Positions 1-12,100 are shown, numbered from the stretch's first letter. The stretch: 64,000 nt of DNA from Micractinium sp. NFX-FRZ (GCA_029339195.1 JAPTJF010000312.1:1-64000), one strand, 5' to 3'. The notes: generated by a model not told the origin, from the sequence alone. Translations and numbers: made by a program.

Positions 1-76
<76 letters not shown>
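1..76. repeat. 76-base poly-C run at the window edge
   Basis: Uninterrupted run of C from base 1 to 76, followed directly by unique sequence. It is not a plant-type telomere repeat (TTTAGGG/CCCTAAA). It sits where the upstream exons of the lipase should be, so either a true homopolymer in an intron or, more likely, an assembly artefact or contig end. Confidence 0.9.
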
Positions 77-79
<3 letters not shown>

Positions 80-198
80 CACAACATCCTGCCCACTGGT
101 GTACCATGCCCCCGCTCGTCTCCCCCACCCGCCCCTTTTCACCCTGCCCTCCCTGGCCCCCCTTGCCCCCCCACCCCGCATCCTCCCCCCCCCGGCAG

Positions 199-3148
199 GA
201 CATCCTGACCGACCTGCGCCTGGTGCCCGCCTCGCTGGACCCAGAGGGCCTGGCGGAGGCGCCACCCCCGTGGAAGCGCCGGCAGCCGCAGGCGGGGGCG
301 CAGGAGGGGCCCAGCGTGGAGGCGGCCGTGGTGGGTGGGGCGGGGCGGCATTGCTTGGGGCGTGTTGGGAGGTGTTGTTGGAGTTTCTGGACAGTCAGCC
401 GGAGGCGGAGGGGCCCAGGAGCGGCCTAGTGGAGAGGCGGCTGTGGTGGTGGGGGCCGCAGGGCAGGGCTTGGGGCCCCGCCTGTCCGCCAAGTATGTCA
501 TGCGTGCGCATGTCAATGGCAGGCAGCTGCATGCGTAAGCACGTTGTGCAGGCCCAGCTTGAGCGCCTGCAAGCACTAAGCACTCCATGCGTCTGATGCA
601 CAGTCTCATGTGTGGCGCCCTGAGCCCCCGGCCCCCACCCCGCCCCCCTCCTCCTCCTGCAGGCCGCGCTGCAGAGCAAGCGGATGGAGCTTCGTGCCAC
701 CGTGGCAGAGGGTCTGCAGGCCCGCCTGCAGCAGCGCTTTGGCGACAAGGCAGCCGGGGCGACCGCGGCGCTCGCGGCAGCCGCCGCGGCGGCGCGTGCG
801 GCCAGCGGCGGCAGCGATGCCGTGGCACAGCAGCGGCAGCAGCAGCAGCAGCAGCAGCAGGTGGTTGCAGGCGGGGATGAGGAGCCTGTGTGGGTTCACA
901 GCGGCTTCCTGGATGCCTACGCCTCGGTGCGCCCCGTTGTGCTGCGCCTGCTGGACACGGCGCTGGCGGGTGAGGCGCGGGGGGGGGGGGGAGAGGGGAG
1001 TGTTTTGGGGGAAAGGGGAGGGGCATGGGGCGTGGTAGGGTGACAGCTAGGGTGCTGGCGGGTGGCCGCCGCTCCCACCCAATCATCACACTCCCTCCTC
1101 CCTGTGAACGCCCCTGCTGCTCCTCATATCCTACTGTACCAAACGCCCGATTGGCAGGCGAGACGGAGCCGTGGACGCTGTACGTGACCGGGCACTCGCT
1201 GGGCGCCGCGCTGTCCACGCTGTGCGCCTACGACTGCGCGCGCCGCGCCTGGCGCACCACCGCCCACCCGCCCCGCCTGGTGCACTACAACTACGGCTCG
1301 CCGCGCGTGGGCAACCGGGCCTTTGCGCAGGAGGTCAGCCTGAGTGGGGTTGGAGGCAAATGGGATGTGTGGAGTCAAAGGGGCATGTGTGCGTGACAGG
1401 CGTGGGCAGTACCTGTTTGGTCCGTTTGTAACTGCAGATGGGACTGCCGCGAGTGCAAATCAGGGCGTTCGTCGGGGGAGGTGTGAGCAAGAGCAGGGCC
1501 TGGTGCAGATTACCCACCGCTGTATTCCCCCCCTCCAACCCCACCCGCCCCTATCCCAGCGCCACGTTCCCCTCCCTCTCCTTCCTCCCCCCCCCCGCTC
1601 CACCACTCCCCCTGCCTCAGTTTGATGCTCTGGTGCCCAACGCCTGGCGCGTGGCCAACAGCAACGACGCAGTCACCCTGGTGCCGCGCATGCTGGGTGG
1701 GCCCCTGAACACTCGTAACAGCAGCCCCGCCCCTCTTGGCTTGGCACCCTGCTTGGTCTCTGACCGTCCCCCGTTGCGTGCTGTTGCCGTGCTGAGTCCG
1801 GCTGCCTGCCTTGCCTGCATGTGCCTGCCCGCTCGCGCTGCCTGCCTGCCTTGCCTGCATGTGCCAAGCGGAACGGGACGCGAATGATGCCTGGGCTGCG
1901 CTGACGTCTACATGGTGCCACTGACTACACGACGCTTCCTTGCCGCAAACTGTTCCCTGCAGGCTGCCTGCCTGGCAGCATCCAACCTGCTGCACTGCAC
2001 TGTGCGGCTGTAGCTTGAGAACACAGCAATTGATGCAATTCTCTTCGCTTTCCTTTTGTTGCAGGCTACTGCCACATTGGTCACAAGGCGGAGCTGGGGC
2101 CGGAGGGGCAGCTGGACCTGACACGTGAGCAGGGGGTGCGGAGGGGGAGGGGGCGCAGTGTGGCATGTGCTGCGCTGCGCTGTGCTGCAGTGCTGCTCCA
2201 TGCCCCCCTGCTCCTGGTCCCGTGCCCCCTTGACCTGTGCTGTGTCGGTGTCCTGGCCTGCTTCTTTACCTGGCCTAGCCACCGCCCAATCCGACAACCC
2301 AATACACACCGCTCCTCGCCACCGTGCGTCCTGCAGGCCACAGCAGCCGTGGGCTGGGAGAGGGCGCCGACGCTGGAGCTGTAGCCCTGGCCGCAGCCGT
2401 CAACCTGCCAGCCCTGGCGGAGACGATGCTGGCGGCGCAGGAGGCAGCAGGGGAGGCGGCAGCGCAGGGCAGCGGCGGCAGCAGCAGCACGGACGACGCC
2501 CTTGCCGCCAGCAAGCCGGCGCTGCTGTCGGCGGCCGCGGCAGTGGCGTCTGCGGCGGTGGCGCTCAGGGCGGGGCAGGCGGCGGCGGATGGGGAGGTGG
2601 AGGAGGGGCACAGCGCTGACGATGTGAGGTCGCTGCTTGAGGAGGAGATGCAGGCGATGCAGCGGCTGCTGGACGGCAGGTGCGCCTGGGGGGAGGGGGC
2701 GGGTGCCAGAGGGGATGATGCAGTGTGGGGCAGGGCGAGACGGGCGGGGGGCGGGGGAGCACGGCGGGGCGAGATGGGGGCAGAGACGTGCAGCAGGTCT
2801 GTCCCTGCACGATGAACGCATGGCTTCCATCCTCCAGCCAGCACAGTGCCTGCCCCCCACCCTGCCCCACCCCTCCCTGCAGTGCACACCAAATGGGCGA
2901 GCCCATGCGGCCTCCATGCTCTGCCCTCTGCTGCTGCTGCTGCTGCCCAACTTGCATGACGCATACACCTGCCCACAGAACACCCATAATTGCAGGTTTC
3001 TTCATATCATGCCAACTCATGCGCCCTGCCCCCCTGTGCCCTGCCTCTGCGCCCCCCCTGCAGCGCGCTGACTGAGCACCTGGAGCCTCTGTACCTCGAG
3101 AACCTGAAGGCAGCTATCATGAAGCTGGGGGAAGCTGACCAGAAGTGA
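199..3148 (+). CDS. Class-3 lipase (triacylglycerol lipase-like), 5' partial
   Basis: Alpha/beta-hydrolase of the lipase class 3 family, expected to hydrolyse acyl esters of neutral or membrane lipids. Exons: 199-330, 663-969, 1158-1333, 1621-1696, 2065-2124, 2337-2679, 3064-3148; all phases agree and give 392 residues to the TGA. The exon at 1158 carries the nucleophile elbow GHSLG followed by the family motif YNYGSPRVGN. The exon at 1621 has VANSNDAVTLVPRML, where the Asp fits the acid of the triad; GYCHIG follows at 2065. LTEHLEPLYLENL in the last exon offers the catalytic His. An Ala/Ser-rich insert (2337-2620) lies between the last two motifs. The N-terminus, with any targeting signal, is missing: it lies upstream of 199, where poly-C interrupts. 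Its first intron holds a decayed copy of the preceding exon end. Family assignment is firm; substrate is unknown. Confidence 0.9.
394..454 (+). repeat. Exon ghost: decayed copy of lipase exon end plus donor
   Basis: Bases 394-454, inside the intron after exon 199-330, align by eye with 281-340, which is the end of that exon and its GTGGGT donor. Identity is roughly 80% with small gaps; the block CAGGAG-GGCC-AG...GAGGCGGC-GTGGTGG is shared. The copy would encode SGEAAVV against SVEAAVV in the exon. Confidence 0.75.
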
Positions 3149-4033
3149 GGAGGTTGAAGAATGGGTGGGCAGCTGCGATGAATCTGGAGGAAGCTGGTGG
3201 GGGGAGCCAGAGGCACTGCAAGCATGACATACCCCTCCCCCGCTTCGCCCGCCCCACGATGCACATTGTCATGCCACCCCCCACGCACCTGTTGCCTCAA
3301 GTGCCCTGTGCTATATTATTGAGTGTTACTGGACGAGATCTGATTGAGTTGGGCTGGACCTCTTATCATGCTTTGTCAACCCTGCAATGCCCCGCACTGG
3401 CTAGTAGGGAGGGTGGACAAGTGGGCCGGGCGGACAGGGCGCTGGCGGTAGCCTGCTGCACCCGCTGTGCATGCGGCATGCTGCCCACCTACTTGAGCCG
3501 CAGGGGAGGGCGGTCATGGCAGGGGTGTTGGTGCATCCGAGGGATGTGTGACAGGCGGCGGGGCCTGCCTGCCTGCCTGCTATGCACAACACCATCGCCT
3601 GAGAATAGCAGTGGTTGTTGCCGCCATTGTGGTGCGCCACCATGTGGTGCCTGGTTTGAGTGTTCTGTTCGGGGTCAACACAGGTCAATGGGGTTTTGAA
3701 CATTGCAAATTGCCCTCAAAGTCACTGCTCGACGAAAGACATGAACGAGTGAATTGCAAGGTCGGCCACACATGCAGGCACATGGTGAGTTATCAGCCAG
3801 GACCAGCAGGACCATCATGCTGACGTCAGCAGACAGCCCCTGGACTCCCCTGGCATTCGCGGCCCCCTTCCTCGGTCCAAGAATGGAAGACTGCGCACAG
3901 TTGAGCTTCCCTCTCGAGCTCTGCCAGTGGTTCCATCGCCCCCGTACCACTCGTCTGCTGGTGGCTCAGCGACCAGCACCAGCCTCCAGCTGTAGCTCAT
4001 AGGCACCATGAGATAATTCCTCTTGTCATCGCG
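3149..4033. other. Intergenic: lipase 3' UTR and upstream region of next gene
   Basis: About 0.9 kb without a convincing exon on either strand. It should hold the lipase 3' UTR and the promoter of the membrane protein gene. I see no TGTAA signal close behind the lipase stop. Confidence 0.6.
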
Positions 4034-4040
4034 TATATAG
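4034..4040 (+). promoter_or_regulatory. TATA box of the membrane protein gene
   Basis: TATATAG at 4034-4040, 57 bases before the chosen ATG at 4097. The expected transcription start near 4065 leaves a short leader and supports this ATG over more upstream non-ATG extensions of the frame. Confidence 0.55.
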
Positions 4041-4096
4041 GCACGGGAGGGACCCTGACACCCGAAGGCACAGAATTGGCCCTTGCCCTGGCGGCG

Positions 4097-5923
4097 ATGC
4101 TGGTCGCCAGCTTCCACAAATGGCGACAAGACCCATACCGCAGGCGAGCGCGGACTCGGCGACACTGCCCCATCAACCCCGTTACCGCTGCCGCCGCCGC
4201 CGCCAGTGCGCCGGTGCCCGTTGGCACCCCCGCCCACCTGCCCTGGGCTTCCTTCACCCCTCACACCCTGCACTGCAGGCTGGCCAACGAGCGCGGTGCA
4301 GAGGTGGATGCGCAGGGATTTGCCTTCTTTGTCCCCTTCTTCCTCTACTTCCTGCTGGCACACACCGTGCTCAAGCAGGGCAGCCCAGGTGAGAGGCGGC
4401 ACGGCGCCACCGGCTGCCCCCACTGCCATGCCGGTGCGGCGCTTATAGCGACTCGACAACGCAGCGCTGCCACGCTTGAGCCGTGCGCGGGCACCCACCC
4501 TGGGCATGCACCCACCCCAATGCCTCCCCGCCCCTGCAGGGCTCGCGCTGCGTGCCGCCTCATTGCCCCTCTACGCCCGGGGCATGCTGGTGCTCATCCG
4601 CCGGCGGAGGGCGGTGTACGTGGCGTGGCGGGAGCCTTTGGTGGCGGGGCTGGTGGGGCTGAGCACCGCCGTCGCCGGAATCATGCGTGAGCTCCCACCC
4701 CCCTGCTGACTGCTTCTGCTTCGCCCCCCACCCTCACCCCACACCCCTTGGGTGCCCATCGCTGCCTCATCAGCGCTGTGCCCCATGTAGGCACCGAACT
4801 GCTCTCACAGCCGACCGCCCGGCCCCGCCGTGGGGCCCCCACTCACCCCACCCCTGCAGTGGCCGAGAGCACCGTGAATGTTGCCAAGTACCATGGCGGC
4901 TCCGCACTGCGGCTGGCGCTGCTGCTCCCGTGCTTCGCCCCCACCTTCTACAGCTCCATCCTCTCCATGCACGGCTGCGTCTCGCTGGCCTGGAATGCGG
5001 TCACCCTGCCACTCCTGGTGCTGCCCTCGGTGTGTGTATGTGTGTGTCTGCCGCTGTCATGCGGCTACTGTTGCCCCCACGGCTACTGTTGCCCACTCGC
5101 TGCTGCTGCTGATGCAGCTGCTGCCGCTGCCTGCTAGTGCCGCTGCTGCTGCCGGTGCCTGCTAGTGTGCTGCCGCCCTTGCTGCTGCCTGCCAGTGGGC
5201 TGCCGCCCCTTCTGAGCCGGCAGCCTGCCTGGGTTGCCCACCAGCCCGCTTGTGACCCCTGCCTTTCCGCCGTGCGCCCCCACCCCACGCCTGCAGCTGC
5301 TGTTCACTGGCAGCATCTGCGGCAAGATGCTCGCAGCCCCGGGCGTTGCAGGCCCGCTGCAGGCGCTGTACAGCTGGCTGGCTTTGCTGCAGTGAGTGCC
5401 GTGGGGGTAGGTGGGTGGGCCAGGCGGCCCTTCTGTTTGGAACCCGCTCCCCATTGCCTCTGCCGCTAACTGCGCCGGTAGTGCTGCAGCCTGCCTGCTG
5501 CCTGCCTGCCTGCCTACCCTCCTCCTTCCTGCCCATGGCTGCATTGATGCCCCTGCCTGCAGTGGCGCGCCCATTGCCCCCGCGCCGCTCCTGCTGTGGT
5601 GGTACAGCCCCACCCTCCAGGGGCAGTGCCACACCCTGCACTCCTGGCTGGCAGTGGAGTGTGGAGTCTTCATCCCGCTGCTCTACGTGGCTTGGCTGGA
5701 ACGCCTTGGCCGGCAGCGGTTTCGTGAGCAGCAGCAGCAGCAGCAGCAGCAGGGTGCCTCCACAGGCGTTTCGGGCCCCGGGGATTATGGGGCCGCAGGG
5801 CCTGGTCTCCAGCGGTGGGAGGAGGAGGCGGAGCAGCAGCGTGACTGGGTGGGGCAGCGCTGGCGCGACCTCTACCTCTCCAGCTGCCTCTGCTGGGTGG
5901 TGATCAGTGCGGTGCTCAAGTGA
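4097..5923 (+). CDS. Multi-pass integral membrane protein, unknown function
   Basis: Not recognised. Exons: 4097-4388, 4540-4686, 4860-5029, 5297-5391, 5563-5923; 354 residues, phases consistent. About six or seven hydrophobic segments are visible: near GFAFFVPFFLYFLLAHTVL, PLVAGLVGLSTAVAGIM, two in the exon at 4860 (ALRLALLLPCF and AWNAVTLPLLVLP), one at 5297, WLAVECGVFIPLLYVAW, and a final DLYLSSCLCWVVISAVLK that ends at the stop. Between the last two lies a hydrophilic loop with a run of eight Gln and a Glu/Trp-rich stretch. The N-terminus is basic (KWRQDPYRRRARTRR). The ATG at 4097 is the first in frame after a TATA box. An alternative acceptor at 4790 for the third exon also keeps the frame but has a poor pyrimidine tract. 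It could be a transporter or an algal-specific membrane protein; the sequence does not decide. Confidence 0.75.
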
Positions 5924-6416
5924 CAGCCCCTCCCCTGTGCCTGCCCACCCACACTCAGAAGCTCTCATGCCTTTGGGCTGCACATCCCTGCCTGTGATCA
6001 GCACACACACAGACACACACACATGCTGCGTTGGGCAAGGACTCGTACAGTGGGTGGGCGGGGTGCCGCCCACCACCCTCCACGAGATGGAGGGCAGGGT
6101 ATTGCACACGTGGACATTCGACATGGAATTCTTGGTTCAAGGGGATACATAGTGGCTACCTGGCAGTCTCTCTCGCCTCTCGGCCACTCAGGCAGGCATG
6201 CTGGCCGTGAGGGGCAGCCCTCAAGCACAAGCAGGGCGGCCCCGCAGCGCAGCAGGGGGTCCTGCCGCCTAGTACGGCAGTCATGATACCAAGGACTGAC
6301 TGCTGACGCCACGGCGCACTCTCAAGGCGGGCCAGCAGGGGCTGGCAGGTGCTGGCGCGCGCACGCGTCGGTTGTTTTGGTCAGCGAGCAAAGAAGAGGG
6401 GCGGGCCGGGTCCCTA
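5924..6416. other. Convergent intergenic region
   Basis: About 490 bases between the stop codons of the membrane protein gene (+) and the peroxidase gene (-). It holds both 3' UTRs. A short CA/ACAC tract lies near 6002-6022. Nothing coding is seen. Confidence 0.6.
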
Positions 6417-8965
6417 TCACGCCCAGCGCGCCCCCAGGCTGGCCATCTTTGCGTACGCCTCGGCAAAGTGGGCGAAGAAGAGGGGCTGGTCGTCGGCGTA
6501 GCGCTGGATGAGGGGGCGCAGCACTGGGCTGTCCGGCAGCACATGGTCGGTGGGGATGCCTGCACCGGGTATGGTAGGGTGGGTGGAGGGTGTGGAGGGG
6601 TAGGAGTAGGTTGGGTGAGGGGTTTGGGAGAGTGTGGGTGAGAGAAGAGCAGGTGGTCTGGTGTGCAGGGGCGTGGCACTTGGCTGGCTGTGGGGCAGCA
6701 CGTGGTTGGTGGCAAAGCACCCCGTGCATCCCAAGCATCCCACAAGCACCCCACCACCTCCGGCCTGCACGCACGCACCCGCCCACCCACCCGTGTGCTG
6801 CGCCATCTCGTTGCTCTTGTCCACCCAGGGGGCGGCCAGCAGCGTCTTGAAGTAAGTGTTGTCAAAGGTCACGGGGTCGCCGTACCCCTTGCTGCCCAGC
6901 TGCGAAGAGAGGAAGCAGGCGAGGCAGGGTGGAGGGTGGGGGGTGGAGGGTCAGAGGTTGACCAAAATGGTCGCAACCCCTCGCCTCCCAGTTGCAACAC
7001 GACAATAAAAGAGAAGGAGCAAGGGGCATTGCCACGAGGCAGGGCAGTGGCCATCAAACCCAGCTGCGCATCCCCTGCCTGCCTTCACACGAGCCATGGT
7101 GCACCCGGTTCCCAAGCCACCCATTGCAGCCGCACAATGCACGCCGCGTCATGCCTCCCTCTCACACACGCATTCAAACATGCCTCTCCCCCCGCTCCCC
7201 CACCCGCCCACCCACGCACCGTGTGCGACCCCGACAGCACCAGGAACTCCCGCTCATTGAGCCCCTTGGCAGCAAAGTTGGCAATCTGCTGCTCCGCGCT
7301 GGCGTCTAGGGCGGGCATGCGGCCGTCGGGGTCGGGGCCCGCAGCGTCGCGCCGCCCCACCGGCACCTGGGGCACAGAGCAGGGGGTGGGAGCGGGTGGG
7401 AAGGGAATGCGAGGAGGGGCAGAGCCAGAGACGCCGCGCGAGCCAGTGCGCAGCAGTCTTCAGGCCGCAACCGCAGGCAGCAGCCCACCCGCCGTGCCCG
7501 TGCGCAGATGTGCAGGCACTTGTGCCAAGGCTGCCCCAAACCGCAGCCCGGGCGTCACACCTGTATCGTGGGCCCGCCGGTGATGCGCACTGCATACGCC
7601 CCCGCCAGCGCAATCAGGTCGGCCTTGGACACCGCCCCCTCCGCTGCCGTCCCTCGCAGCTTCTTGTCTGCCGCCTCTATCACATTCCTGCAAGGCAAGA
7701 AGAACAAAGTTGGAGCAGGTACTGTTGAAGAAGCAGTACATCTGCAGCAGGAAAGCAGCAGTTGAAGGTGCAAGGGAGCTCCTTGCCTCAAGCCCCAGCC
7801 ACGTGCCTGCAAAGCAAACAGTGGGGGGGCGCCTCTAAGAGGTGAACCAGCAGCAGGTTGGCGGGTGAGCGAGCGAACAGCTGCTCCTCCCTCCGCCGCA
7901 ACCACGTCCTTATGCTGATGCAAGAGGGGCGCAAGCAGGGTGTGTGGACGAGTACATTGTACAGCAGCCGAATGCTCAGGCGTGCAGAAAGGAGGGGCAC
8001 GCTTCGGCGGTCGAGAGGGCGGCGGAGCAAGCGCAGGGTCTCATTCAAGCAGCGTACCAGCCCCGGCTTCAGCGTACCAGCCCCGGCTTCAGCGATGTAC
8101 CAGCGCTAATCCAACCCCGCAAAGAGGGCAGCACGGATCGGCCCCAATGCTGCGCCAACCGCCACCGCCTGCTGGAACAGAAGGCAGGTGCTAGTACAGC
8201 ACAAGGCAGGGCGCCGTGCCGCTGAATCCATACCCACCCTCCTCGCGCGACTCACCAGCCCCGCTTGAGCCCAAAGTTGTCGGGCCGGTCCAGCTCGTAC
8301 TGGATGGAGGCGTTCACACCCCCATCCCCGGCAGCTGCGTCATAGGAGCCGGCGTCGTGGAACACCAGGCGCACGATGACCGGGGCCTGGGGGGAGCGGG
8401 TGGCGGGAGGGTGGGGGAGGGAAGGGGGACTGCGAGTGAGGGCGAGGTGGTAAGAGCAGGGCTGACCGCGCCTCGAATGGTGTTCACATGACTTGCTGCT
8501 TGCCTGCATGCGACACCTGCCCAAATGCGCCCACACCGGACCCTGCCGCCTCACCTTCGCCTTGGGCAGCACAGCAGCAAAGGCGGCATCCACAGCGGCC
8601 GCCTCCTCAGGGGTGAGGTAGCGGGGCGCACCGGGTGCCGCCGCCGCCGCTGGCCGCACGCCCGGCGTGCTTGCCAACAAAAGCTGCAGCAGCGGCGCGC
8701 TAACGGCGGCTCGCAGCACCTCCCGCCGGCTGGGCGGGAGCGCTCCAGCGCTGGGGCCTGCAGCACGGAAGGCAAGGGGCGGTGAGAGTAATGGGAGCAG
8801 CCGGGGAGTGCCGAGGAAAGCTCGATGACTGCACCAAGTACATCGAATTGCATCCGGGCCCTTACTTTGCGAAGCGGTGCACAAAACAGCGCGCGCTGCG
8901 GAGCGTGGCGCCCTGGGCGCGCATCGCGGTGCTTGGGCTGCCTGTACACACGCCATGGCTCGCAT
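6417..8965 (-). CDS. Class I haem peroxidase, APX-like, predicted thylakoid-lumen targeted
   Basis: Peroxide-reducing class I plant peroxidase closest in motif pattern to the APX6-like ascorbate peroxidases. Exons in transcript order: 8965-8866, 8757-8555, 8386-8256, 7687-7561, 7366-7220, 6899-6791, 6559-6417; 319 residues. The distal pocket is RLVFHDAGSYD: Arg and His are kept, but the usual Trp of RLAWHDAG is Phe. The proximal His is in LSGSHTLGSKG, and the Trp that normally follows it in APX and cytochrome c peroxidase is absent (GYGDPVTFDNTYF). GGVNASIQYELDRPDNFGLK and a RYADDQPLFFAHFAEAY helix complete the fold. The N-terminus looks bipartite: a basic Ala-rich transit peptide, then SRREVL plus a hydrophobic stretch ending in AAAA before the mature part, a twin-arginine lumen signal. 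It shares a 232-base promoter region with the kinesin gene. Ascorbate use is inferred from the family, not shown. Confidence 0.9.
8051..8090. repeat. 20-bp tandem repeat in a peroxidase intron
   Basis: Two perfect 20-base units at 8051-8070 and 8071-8090, followed by a partial third. On the minus strand the unit resembles the end of the upstream exon with its donor (8253-8273), so it may be a duplicated exon-end ghost. Confidence 0.7.
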
Positions 8966-9197
8966 GATAACCCGATCAGGGCACCCAATTTGATGGAAGG
9001 GAACGAAGCTGATGTGGCCGCTGAGGTGTCGCTATGTTCGCCCTGGCTTCAAACGGCTTGCACTGTAGCAGGTGGGTGCGCAATCTACACTTCTGCTGCC
9101 GCAAGCGCCCCAGGCGGCAGCTGTCAGCCGGTGGCGGCGGCTGTCAGCAGCAGCAGTGGACGCTGTAGAGCCGCAGCCAGGTCTGAACGCAACCAGC
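8966..9197. promoter_or_regulatory. Divergent promoter region, peroxidase / kinesin
   Basis: The 232 bases between the two ATGs must contain both 5' leaders and both core promoters. I see no clear TATA box for either gene. Confidence 0.5.
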
Positions 9198-12100
9198 ATG
9201 GCGCGGCAGCAGGACTCGGAACTGCGGCGCGTCGCCAGCAGCAGCAGGGGCCCGTCAGCGCCGTCGTCGCCCCGCAGGGCGGTGCCCTCGGTGGGCACAC
9301 CCCGCAAGGTGAGCCACAAATGTTGGCCAGATGCATCCCTGCACAGTGCAGCATCGGCAGCAAGAGTTGTCCGCGCTCCCTGGCTGCTCCGTCGATGTCA
9401 CCTCACTCTTCTGCCTTGCAGGCGCGCGCAGCAGCGGCCACCCCCGGCGGCGGTGGCGGCACCCCCTCGGCGACCCCCGGCGGCCGCACGCCCTCGGTGC
9501 GCACGCGCAGCATCCTGGCAGGCGGCGGCGGCACGCGCCCCCGCATCAGCGCCCGCATCCCGGGTGGGATCCACAGCGAGCCCTGCTCTCCGCGCGGCGC
9601 CGCCAGCCTGGCAGACAGCTGCGAAGGCGGGCTGGCTTCCCTGGAGGCGCTGCTGCCAGCGGGGCTGGCGCTGCACGACGACGCATGCAGCAGCGGCGGT
9701 GGTGCAGCACCCACCAACGGGGTAGACACGATCCACGTGTTTGTGCGTGTGCGGCCGCTGAGCACGCGGGAGCGTGGGGCCGGCGGCGCCGCCGCCCGCC
9801 CCTGCGTGGCCGTGGCCCAGGAGCGGGCAGTGGTGCTGTCTGACCTGGCACGCCAGGGGCAGGGGCAGGAGCCCTTTGTGGCCACCTTTGACCGCGTGTT
9901 TGGTCCAGAGGCGGACCAGGAGGATGTGTTCACTGCGGTGGGGCTGCAGGCGGTGGACAACTGCATGGCGGGTGAGCTCATACTCAGGCTAGGGTGCAGG
10001 GAGGGATTGGGATCTGGCTGCAGGTTGACTGCTCGCCGGCACATATGCATGTGGTTGCAGGCATGCACACAGAGCAGCTGCTGGGCTCTCCGTGGGCTGG
10101 ACTGCACATCACATGCACGCCTCCCCGTGCCCGCCATGGCAGCTTCCCCCCTCCTGATGACGTGAACCATGCCCCCCTGCCTTCCACTTCCCTGCCGCAG
10201 GGTTCAACTCCTCCGTCTTTGTTTATGTGAGTCTTTTATGTGAGGGTGTCGAGGTGCAGGGGATGCGGGCTTTGCCCTGCACCGGACCGTGCACATGCAA
10301 GTGCGTTTGACTGAATGCCAAGCCGCCAATCCCCTCTCCCATCACGTCTCTCCCTCCCTTCTTGTCGACCATCAGGGGCAAACCGGGGCAGGGAAGACGC
10401 ACACCATAACCGGAGACGTGCAGCGCGGCGATGACGGATCTCTGGCTGAACAGGTGCGACCGTGTGCTGCCGGCATGCTGGTGCTGCCTCCCTATATCTG
10501 CTGTGCCTGCTGTGTTGGGTAAGCTGCTTGCCACGTGGCAGCGCGCAGGCTGCTGGTTAGCACAGCAGGCATACCTCGCCAGCGTAGCTCCCGCTGCTCC
10601 CTCCCAAAGACCCACCTCGCCCCTGCCAGTGCAGTGCGGCCTCACGCTGCGCGTCTTCCACCGCCTGTTTGAGCGCATTGCTGAGGAGGAGCATGACAAC
10701 GTGCGCTACACCGTCAAGTGCTGGTGCGCTGGGCAGGGTGGCGAGGGGGAACGGGTGGGGAAAGCGGGAGCCGCTCCTGATCTGTGCGCTTCATTCACCA
10801 GTGGCGAAGATGCTGTCAAGGTGGCTTCCGCTTCCCATGCCTCATATGCGTCTCCCTTGCCTGCCACTCTTCGCCCGTGGCACCCCTGAGAGGGAGGCCT
10901 CCCTCCCTCATGCCTGAGCATGTTTGCTCCCCTGCTTCTGCTCTGTGCAGCTATGCTGAGATCTACAATGAGGACATCACTGACCTGCTGGCTCCCGGGG
11001 GCGGCGGGCTGGCCATCCGCGATGGCGACGCCCACCGCGGCATCTGGGTGGAGGGGCTGTCGGAGCAGGTGGCGGTCAACGGTGAGCGCTGGGGGCAGTG
11101 CGGGGCATGGAGGGCAGTGCAGGCAGGCAGGGCAGTGCTGGATGGTGCAATGGCGGCTCTCAAGGTGTGGGTGAAGAGAGGCGGGGCAGTGCAGTCAGTT
11201 GGCTATTGTGGGGGCCCTTGCTCACCTTGCCAAGTTAACAGCTTGCAGAGTTAACAGCCTGGACAAGCCCTGCGACAGTGTCTCATGCCGTCCGCATTCC
11301 CAGCCAACGTGCATTGTGCAACCACAAAGTGATGCTACCAATTCAGAAGGGATCCGCCAACCTCACGCTTGCTCTGTTCATTGTTCTTGCCCATCCCTGT
11401 GCCTGCAGCTGATGACGTGATGCGCATCATCCAGAAGGGGTCCGCCAACCGGCACACCGCTGCCACACGCATGAATGAGCGCTCCTCACGCTCACACAGG
11501 TGCAACTGGCTGCCGAACATCTGTCACTTCCCACTTGGCTTAGCTGTGGTGTGGTGCGACCTGCGTGGGGCAGAGCTGCACTCGCCAGGTCTCTCTGACT
11601 TGCTCCCCCTCTTCCTCACCCCCGTGTTCTGCCCCCGTCCTCCCCGCAGCGTGTTCACCGCAATAGTCGAGGCCCACGAGCAGCAGCCTGACTCTGGTGT
11701 CACCAACGTTCGCTTCGCCAAGCTCAACCTGATCGACCTGGCGGGTGAGCGGGCGTGGTGGGGTGGTGGTGGAGGTGGTGGATGGGTTGGCCGGTGTGGC
11801 GGGCAGTGAGCGTGTGGGTAAGGACTGGGCAGTGGCGAGCAGCCGACCGCGACCGAAGAGCATCAACCAACAACCCTTTCCTTTGCACACTGACATCTGG
11901 CGCACTGACATGGCTGCCCTTGTGCTGTGGCAGGCAGCGAGCGTGTGGGCAAGAGCGGTGCCACCGGCGACCAGCTGACCGAGGCGAAGAGCATCAACAA
12001 GAGCCTGACCACGCTGGGGCGGGTGGTGACGGCGCTGACGGAGCGCCACCCGCACGTGCCCTACCGCGACAGCCGGCTCACATTCTTGCTCAAGGAGTCC

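Noticed and set aside
1..76. Telomere
   Set aside because: Pure C run, not a CCCTAAA-type repeat.
4791..4859. Extended exon of the membrane protein gene starting at 4791
   Set aside because: Phase is compatible, but the CATGTAG acceptor has a poor pyrimidine tract compared with CACCCCTGCAG at 4859, and the added residues are low-complexity.
8825..9197. Upstream extension of the kinesin frame to a start near 9000
   Set aside because: The extension reads through an intron-like segment and is compositionally random; the ATG at 9198 with a short first exon spliced to 9422 gives a natural Ser/Arg/Pro-rich N-terminus in correct phase.
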